DNA of 49,951 nucleotides, taken from the NCBI GenBank assembly GCA_030426605.1, contig JAUHXM010000011.1, forward strand, positions 1 to 49,951, in the 5' to 3' direction. Made by a program: the position numbers and the translations under genes. The notes beneath the pieces were generated by a model. The model made no database searches. It had not been told where the DNA came from and saw nothing but the letters and a program-made list of their open reading frames with translations. Within the stretch, counting starts at the first letter, position 1, and every line of letters starts with the position of its first letter. The DNA comes from Phycisphaerae bacterium. GTDB taxonomy: Bacteria; Planctomycetota; Phycisphaerae; Phycisphaerales; UBA1924. Below, one piece after another: positions 45,723-49,951 of this stretch.

Positions 45723-46172
45723 ATGCGTCGCGTGCGCCGAACGATGCCCGAGCTCCGCATGGAGCTGACGCCGCTGATCGACGTCGTGTTCCTGCTGCTC
45801 ACGTTCTTTGTCTTCTCGATGGTGCTGATGGTGCGCGCGCAGGTGCTGGATGTCGAGCTGCCCGCGCTCACCGCCGGGCGCGCGGGCGAGCGGACCGAGT
45901 CCATCACCGTTGCGATCGATCAGTCTGGCGGCGTCTTTGTGGACGGGCGGGCCGTCTCGATCGAGGACCTGCCCAACGCCGTCAGCGAGCGCCGCGAGGG
46001 CGCGTCCTCCGAGGTGCCGATTCTCATCGCCGTGGACGCCGGCGGTCGCGCCGGGCGCCTCATCGAGGTCGCCGACGTTCTCACCGGCGCCGGCATCACC
46101 CGCTTCAGCGTCGTCGGGCAACCCGAAGCGGCCGCGCCCACCATCCGCCCTGCGGACGAGGAGGCGTCATGA
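45723..46172 (+). CDS. exbD: ExbD/TolR-type biopolymer transport protein
   Basis: 149 residues. One N-terminal membrane helix with the key protonatable residue Asp20 in MELTPLIDVVFLLLTFF, then a periplasmic domain (about 45-140). With ExbB/TolQ it forms the proton-driven motor that energises TonB- or Tol-type envelope work. No exbB/tolQ is next to it: the upstream gene is a glycosyltransferase. The stop overlaps the next ATG (ATGA), coupling it to a TonB-like protein. The acidic/Pro C-terminal tail (EAAAPTIRPADEEAS) is longer than usual. Confidence 0.92.
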   Translation: MRRVRRTMPELRMELTPLIDVVFLLLTFFVFSMVLMVRAQVLDVELPALTAGRAGERTESITVAIDQSGGVFVDGRAVSIEDLPNAVSERREGASSEVPILIAVDAGGRAGRLIEVADVLTGAGITRFSVVGQPEAAAPTIRPADEEAS

Positions 46173-47164
46173 CCGATCCCGGCAGCGGACGCTGGCTCTC
46201 CCTCGGGCTCGTCGTGAGCCTCGCGGTGCACGCGTTGCTCGTGGGGTTGCTCGTGTCCGCCTCTGCGGGCGCGGGGGTGGCGCACGCGCGCGATCCGGAC
46301 CAGGCGCCGGACCCGGTCCGGTTCGGGCTCGATGTCCCGCCGCGCGCGACGATCGACTGGCTGGGCATCCAGGACCCCACGCCCGAGCACGTCGCGCCGA
46401 TCGAGTCCGAGTCGCAGCAGGCGGCCCTCGCGATCGATGCGGCGGGCGGGCCGGCGTCGTCGCCCGCGGACCAGACACCGCCGCCCGAGCCCGCGACGAA
46501 CCCGCCGGCCGCCGCCGAGGCGACGCCACCCGCGTCGCCAGTCGAACCGCCAACCGAGGCGGACCCGCTTGTGCCCGACGCGCCGCCGTCGAGCGACTCC
46601 TCGGAGACCGAGGCCATCGATGCGGCCGAGGCGATCCCCGACCCCGCGCTCGAAGCGATCCAGCAATCCGCGCCGGCGCCGACCAACCCCGCGCCGAACG
46701 CCACCGCCGGTTCGGGTGCGTCCGAGGGCACCGGACCTGGGGATGCGCCGGGCAGACCCGCCCCGCGCGAGTCGGACGCGGTCGCCAAGATCGCGACGGT
46801 CGATCTTCAGAAGTGGACCTCCCCAGCGGTCGGACAGGGCATCGAGATCCGACCCGTCCGCCCGCGGTGGCCCACACACTTCATGCTCGGCCGCTTACCC
46901 CGACCGGCGTTGGTCGAGATCACGTTCCACCGCCCGAAGGACCGCCCGGGCGGCGTTGATGGGCCCGCCGTGGTCAAACTCGCCGAGTTCGCCAGGCTCG
47001 AACGCCCGGACGGCACATTCGAGATCCGCTCGTCGGGCGACGCCGCGGTGGACTCGATCGTCCTCAACACGATCTACCAGTGGACCGCGACGGGCGCGCA
47101 GATCGACGAGCTCAAGGACAAGGAGACGCTCACCGTCCGCGTCCGCCTGTTCTCGGTCCGGTAA
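46169..47164 (+). CDS. TonB-like energy transducer
   Basis: 331 residues. Short cytoplasmic start, one membrane helix (about 9-32, SLGLVVSLAVHALLVGLLV with an internal His like TonB), a long Pro/Ala/Glu-rich spacer (about 85-205) that could span the periplasm, and a C-terminal domain (about 215-331) with ALVEITFHRPKDRPGG and DSIVLNTIYQWTATGAQ. Architecture and position directly after exbD argue for TonB; the C-terminal domain is too diverged to be sure it belongs to the TonB family. It follows exbD by ATGA. Confidence 0.75.
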   Translation: MTDPGSGRWLSLGLVVSLAVHALLVGLLVSASAGAGVAHARDPDQAPDPVRFGLDVPPRATIDWLGIQDPTPEHVAPIESESQQAALAIDAAGGPASSPADQTPPPEPATNPPAAAEATPPASPVEPPTEADPLVPDAPPSSDSSETEAIDAAEAIPDPALEAIQQSAPAPTNPAPNATAGSGASEGTGPGDAPGRPAPRESDAVAKIATVDLQKWTSPAVGQGIEIRPVRPRWPTHFMLGRLPRPALVEITFHRPKDRPGGVDGPAVVKLAEFARLERPDGTFEIRSSGDAAVDSIVLNTIYQWTATGAQIDELKDKETLTVRVRLFSVR

Positions 47165-47231
47165 CATCCGGGCGGGTCCGGCAACCCGATCACTGGATCC
47201 CAAGTCGCCAACGCCCGATGGGAGGTGCAGC

Positions 47232-48095
47232 ATGACCCCGATCAGCCACCACGGCACCCGACTGCTGACCGCGTGGGTCGCGTGCGCCTCGACCACCGCG
47301 TGGGCCCAGGTGGACCCGCGCCTCACGATCGACGAGGGCCTGCGCCCCATCGAAGCGGGCTCGCTCGACTCGAGCCCGCTCGCGGGCTCGATGCAGCTGC
47401 TCCCGATCGACCTGCGCCTGCCGACCGGGTTCGACCAGGTCTACCGCGTCGAGACCGGGCACGGCCCGGCCTTCGCCCGGATGAACGGCGGGCTGCGCGC
47501 CGTCTTCCCACGCTCCGAGTACGGGCTCGGACAGTCCGGCGTCGAGGCGCAGATCCCCGCGGGCACGACCTGGGTGATCGGCGACACACCCGCGTGGTAC
47601 GCCGACCGGTTCGGCACGCTCGCAACAGAGCCGGCGGGCGCGGTCGGGCCCGTCCAGCCCGGGCTCATGGCGCGCCGGGTGGATTTGTCTGCAAACGCGC
47701 CCAACGCGTGGGCGGTGCCGACGTTCGCGGGCAGCACCGCCGCGCCGGTGCAGACGCCGAGCCTTGACGGCGTCCGCGTCCCGATGACGCCCCCGCCCAG
47801 CACCGTTCGGGCCGATGCGCCCCAGCCGTCCGAGCACGTCGATCTGACCGGCGTGCTGAGCCCGACGAACCGCTCGCACCGCACGATCATCGCGGGCGAG
47901 CCCGAAGCGGTCGCTGATGCGCACGCAACCGACGCCGTCGAGGATGCACCGGGCACGCAACGCTCACCCTGGTCGGACGACCAGGCCCGTGGGCGCACGG
48001 TGGCGCTGCTGCTGCTCAAGGCGGCGGGCTCGGACGAGGTCCGTGAGCGCACCGCCGATGAGGCCGTCGCGACGGTGGACACCGCCGACGAGTGA
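47232..48095 (+). CDS. Secreted protein of unknown function
   Basis: 287 residues. Sec signal peptide (about 1-26: HGTRLLTAWVACASTTAWA|QV). The mature protein has an N-terminal region with LPTGFDQVYRVETGHGPAF and EYGLGQSGVEAQIPAGTTWV, suggesting a small beta domain, then a Pro/Thr-rich, low-complexity tail. GGAGG Shine-Dalgarno 6 nt before the ATG. It follows the TonB-like gene by 67 bp and is probably in the same transcript, so it may be a periplasmic partner of that system. A TAACAT sequence at the TonB-like stop could also serve as its own -10. No family is recognised. Confidence 0.72.
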   Translation: MTPISHHGTRLLTAWVACASTTAWAQVDPRLTIDEGLRPIEAGSLDSSPLAGSMQLLPIDLRLPTGFDQVYRVETGHGPAFARMNGGLRAVFPRSEYGLGQSGVEAQIPAGTTWVIGDTPAWYADRFGTLATEPAGAVGPVQPGLMARRVDLSANAPNAWAVPTFAGSTAAPVQTPSLDGVRVPMTPPPSTVRADAPQPSEHVDLTGVLSPTNRSHRTIIAGEPEAVADAHATDAVEDAPGTQRSPWSDDQARGRTVALLLLKAAGSDEVRERTADEAVATVDTADE

Positions 48096-48113
48096 GCCCC
48101 GCCGAGCGGCGAC

Positions 48114-49124
48114 TCAGTTCGAGTCGCCCTGGCGCGTGTCGGGCGGGTTCGCGATGGACGACCGCATGTCCGTGTCGGCGACGACGTTCTTCATGCGGTA
48201 GTAGTCCATGATGCCCATGTTGCCCGAGCGGAACGCGTCGGCCATCGCCTTGGGCACCTCGGCCTCGGCGAGCACGACGAGCGCCCGGTTCTTCTGGGCT
48301 TCCGCCGTGTACTCCTGCTCCTGGGCGACCGCCATCGCGCGGCGCTTTTCGGCGTTCGCCTGGGCGACCTTCTTGTCCGCCTGGGCTTGGTCTTCCTGCA
48401 GCTTCGCGCCGATGTTCTCGCCCACGTCCACGTCGGCGATGTCGATCGAGAGGATCTCGTAGGCGGTCCCCGCGTCGAGCCCGCGGGCCATCACGGCCTT
48501 GGAGATGCGGTCGGGGTTCTCGAGCACCTGCTTGTGCGAGTCCGCCGAGCCGATCGCCGAGACGATGCCCTCGCCCACGCGCGCGACGACCGTCTCTTCG
48601 GTGGCACCACCGACGAGGCGCGCGAGGTTCGTGCGCACCGTCACGCGGGCGCGGGCCTTGAGTTGGATGCCGTCCTTCGCGACCGCGTCGATCGTCGGAC
48701 GCCCGAACTGCGGGTTCGGGCAGTCGATGACCTTGGGGTTCACCGAGGTGTTGACGGCGTCGAGGATGTCGCGGCCCGCGAGGTCGATGGCGCAGGCGGT
48801 GTCGTAGTCGAGCTCGATCTTGGCCTTCTGCGCCGCGATGAGCGCGGACACGACGTTGGGCACGCGTCCGCCCGCGAGGTAGTGCTGCTCGAGCTGGTTG
48901 GTCGAGATCGGGATGTCGGCCTTCACCGCCCGGATACGGGAAATCACGATCGTGCGGGCGTCCACCTTCCGGAAGCGCATGCCGATCAGGTCGATGATGC
49001 CGACCTTCGCGCCCGAGAGCAGCGCCTGAATGTACAGGTTGATGAACTGCCCGAGCACGAACAGCATCACCAGCAGGAACAGGGCGACGACGGCGATGAT
49101 GCCGATCCAGACGATGTTTGGCAT
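48114..49124 (-). CDS. floA: Flotillin-like protein FloA
   Basis: 336 residues, the usual length of bacterial FloA. One N-terminal membrane helix (about 5-30), then the [22 protein letters not shown] segment of a band-7 (SPFH) domain, and a C-terminal helical region rich in Ala/Glu/Lys ([20 protein letters not shown]) for oligomerisation. FloA organises membrane microdomains. A near-consensus -10 (TATACT) and a GGAGGA SD lie upstream, so it has its own promoter and a leader. It follows an NfeD-type gene on the same strand, the standard pairing. Confidence 0.95.
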   Translation of the reverse strand: MPNIVWIGIIAVVALFLLVMLFVLGQFINLYIQALLSGAKVGIIDLIGMRFRKVDARTIVISRIRAVKADIPISTNQLEQHYLAGGRVPNVVSALIAAQKAKIELDYDTACAIDLAGRDILDAVNTSVNPKVIDCPNPQFGRPTIDAVAKDGIQLKARARVTVRTNLARLVGGATEETVVARVGEGIVSAIGSADSHKQVLENPDRISKAVMARGLDAGTAYEILSIDIADVDVGENIGAKLQEDQAQADKKVAQANAEKRRAMAVAQEQEYTAEAQKNRALVVLAEAEVPKAMADAFRSGNMGIMDYYRMKNVVADTDMRSSIANPPDTRQGDSN

Positions 49125-49152
49125 GGGTTCCTCCGGGCCCGAGGGCCGGCGG

Positions 49153-49158
49153 AGTATA
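49153..49158 (-). promoter_or_regulatory. -10 box of floA
   Basis: TATACT on the minus strand, 28 nt before the ATG, followed by a GGAGGA Shine-Dalgarno close to the start. Confidence 0.55.
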
Positions 49159-49175
49159 CCGCCCCGATCGGATCC

Positions 49176-49679
49176 CTACTCGACCGGGCGGACCTTGAGC
49201 TCGTGCATCGATGCGTCCGTCACGCGGACGCGGGCCCCCTGGTCGATCGCGCGGGTGATCGCGAGGGCCTCGTACCGGTTGCCGTCGATGTTGACCTTGC
49301 CGATCGGGCGGAGGTCCGTCAGCGCCACGCCCTCGGCGCCCACGAGGGCCGCCCGCTCATCCCGCCGGCGCTGCTCGGCGAGCTCACGCTCCATCCGGTC
49401 CTCGTCGGGCTCGGCGCCGATGAGCAGCCTCCCGGCGCGCGTGTTGGGCAGGATGCTCAGCAGATAGAAGAACACCGCGGGCCCGAGCACGATCACCGCC
49501 AGCAGACCCGAGACACCCCAGACCGGGTCGTGCCTCCACATGAGCACCACGCCCGCGATCGCCGCCGCACCCGAGACGACCGCGATGATCCCGCCCGAGG
49601 GGACGAAGACCTCGACCGCGACGAGCAACAGCGCCACCAGAATCAGGGCGATCCCCCAGAGAAGCGTCGGGTCCGTCAT
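49176..49679 (-). CDS. NfeD-type membrane protein
   Basis: 167 residues. Two or three membrane helices (about 7-50 and 55-78) and a cytoplasmic-type OB-fold at the C-terminus (about 112-167, GAEGVALTDLRPIGKVNIDGNRYEALA), as in short NfeD proteins that partner flotillins. A charged helix (DEDRMERELAEQRRRDERA) links them. Its ATG overlaps the stop of the previous NfeD-type gene (ATGA), and floA follows after 51 bp with its own promoter. Role: membrane microdomain maintenance with FloA. Confidence 0.85.
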   Translation of the reverse strand: MTDPTLLWGIALILVALLLVAVEVFVPSGGIIAVVSGAAAIAGVVLMWRHDPVWGVSGLLAVIVLGPAVFFYLLSILPNTRAGRLLIGAEPDEDRMERELAEQRRRDERAALVGAEGVALTDLRPIGKVNIDGNRYEALAITRAIDQGARVRVTDASMHELKVRPVE

Positions 49680-49951
49680 GCAATGCCCTCCGCCGGCGCG
49701 TCGCCATCGACGGGCTCGACCACGAGGCTGAACCGGTTCGCCCGCAGCACACGCACGCGCTCACCCGCTTCGACGTACCCCATGTCCGACACGACGTCGC
49801 AGATCTCGCCCTCGATCTCCGCCTGCCCGCTGGGGCGTAGGGGTGTGATCGCGACACCGATCGAGCCCGCCGGGATCAGGTCCGCCTGCGGGTCGCTCAT
49901 CATCGAGAACGCGCCCTCGGGCTCGTCGTTGGAGGTGCCGAGGACCAACCG
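49676..49951 (-). CDS. C-terminal part of a second NfeD-type protein (5' end outside window)
   Basis: The frame is open to the right edge, so only the last 91 residues are visible. They hold an NfeD OB-fold (IGVAITPLRPSGQAEIEGE and VEAGERVRVLRANRFSLVVE), with no membrane helix in this part. Long NfeD proteins (membrane-bound ClpP-class proteases) end in such a domain, so this could be the tail of one. The stop overlaps the next NfeD-type ATG, forming an nfeD-nfeD-floA cluster. Confidence 0.75.
   Translation of the reverse strand, partial: RLVLGTSNDEPEGAFSMMSDPQADLIPAGSIGVAITPLRPSGQAEIEGEICDVVSDMGYVEAGERVRVLRANRFSLVVEPVDGDAPAEGIA

Overview
The window is high-GC, densely packed, single-chromosome-like bacterial DNA. 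About 40 protein genes lie on both strands, with no tRNA or rRNA gene, phage, IS element or CRISPR array that I could see. Gene content (GyrA with an acidic tail, PopT/DUF368, DUF255 thioredoxin protein, FloA/NfeD, pseudopilins with a PilX-like giant, many signal-peptide and lipoprotein genes), the GC bias and the mix of Shine-Dalgarno and SD-less starts suggest a Planctomycetota bacterium, probably Phycisphaerae. This is an inference from gene style, not from a marker-gene tree.

Layout. 1-3.5 kb: the 3' end of rpsA with a terminator, a 550-bp intergenic region holding a large palindrome and a candidate small minus-strand gene, and a secreted protein of unknown function. 3.5-8.6 kb: gyrA, then a STAS protein and a PP2C/SpoIIE phosphatase lying tail to tail. 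8.0-10.8 kb: GluQRS coupled to a DUF192 lipoprotein, pterin carbinolamine dehydratase, and two stress-type genes. 10.9-14.7 kb: HNH endonuclease, purH and a beta-propeller lipoprotein. 14.8-18.3 kb: ribE, ruvC and malQ. 18.3-21.9 kb: an NtrC-type regulator and an HDOD-GGDEF-REC protein. 21.9-25.6 kb: purL, carrying two in-frame palindromic insertions and one frameshift, then rnhA. 25.7-32.3 kb: a type IV pilus/type II secretion-like operon. 32.4-38.9 kb: nnrD, tatD, lgt, popT, a lipoprotein hydrolase and an orphan gene. 38.9-44.4 kb: DUF255-DsbD fusion, HAD hydrolase, truD, bifunctional nuclease and nnrE. 44.5-48.1 kb: membrane glycosyltransferase and an ExbD-TonB-like unit. 48.1-49.95 kb: FloA and two NfeD-type proteins, the last cut by the window end.

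How genes work together. Purine synthesis (purH, purL), NAD(P)H-hydrate repair (nnrD and nnrE as separate genes), envelope biogenesis (lgt, popT, several lipoproteins, FloA/NfeD) and surface fibre assembly (PilT, GspF/PilC, pseudopilins) recur. Stop/start overlaps (ATGA, GTGA, TGATG) indicate tight translational coupling in several short operons.

Most notable observations: (1) purL contains two related palindromic insertions of 36 and 32 codons that keep the frame, resembling in style the Rickettsia palindromic elements; (2) nine genes show a TANNNT-like -10 box ending 5-7 nt before the start codon, implying leaderless transcripts; (3) a promoter-SD-ORF-hairpin arrangement downstream of rpsA looks like an overlooked 25-codon gene or small RNA; (4) REP-like and nested inverted repeats sit at convergent gene junctions.
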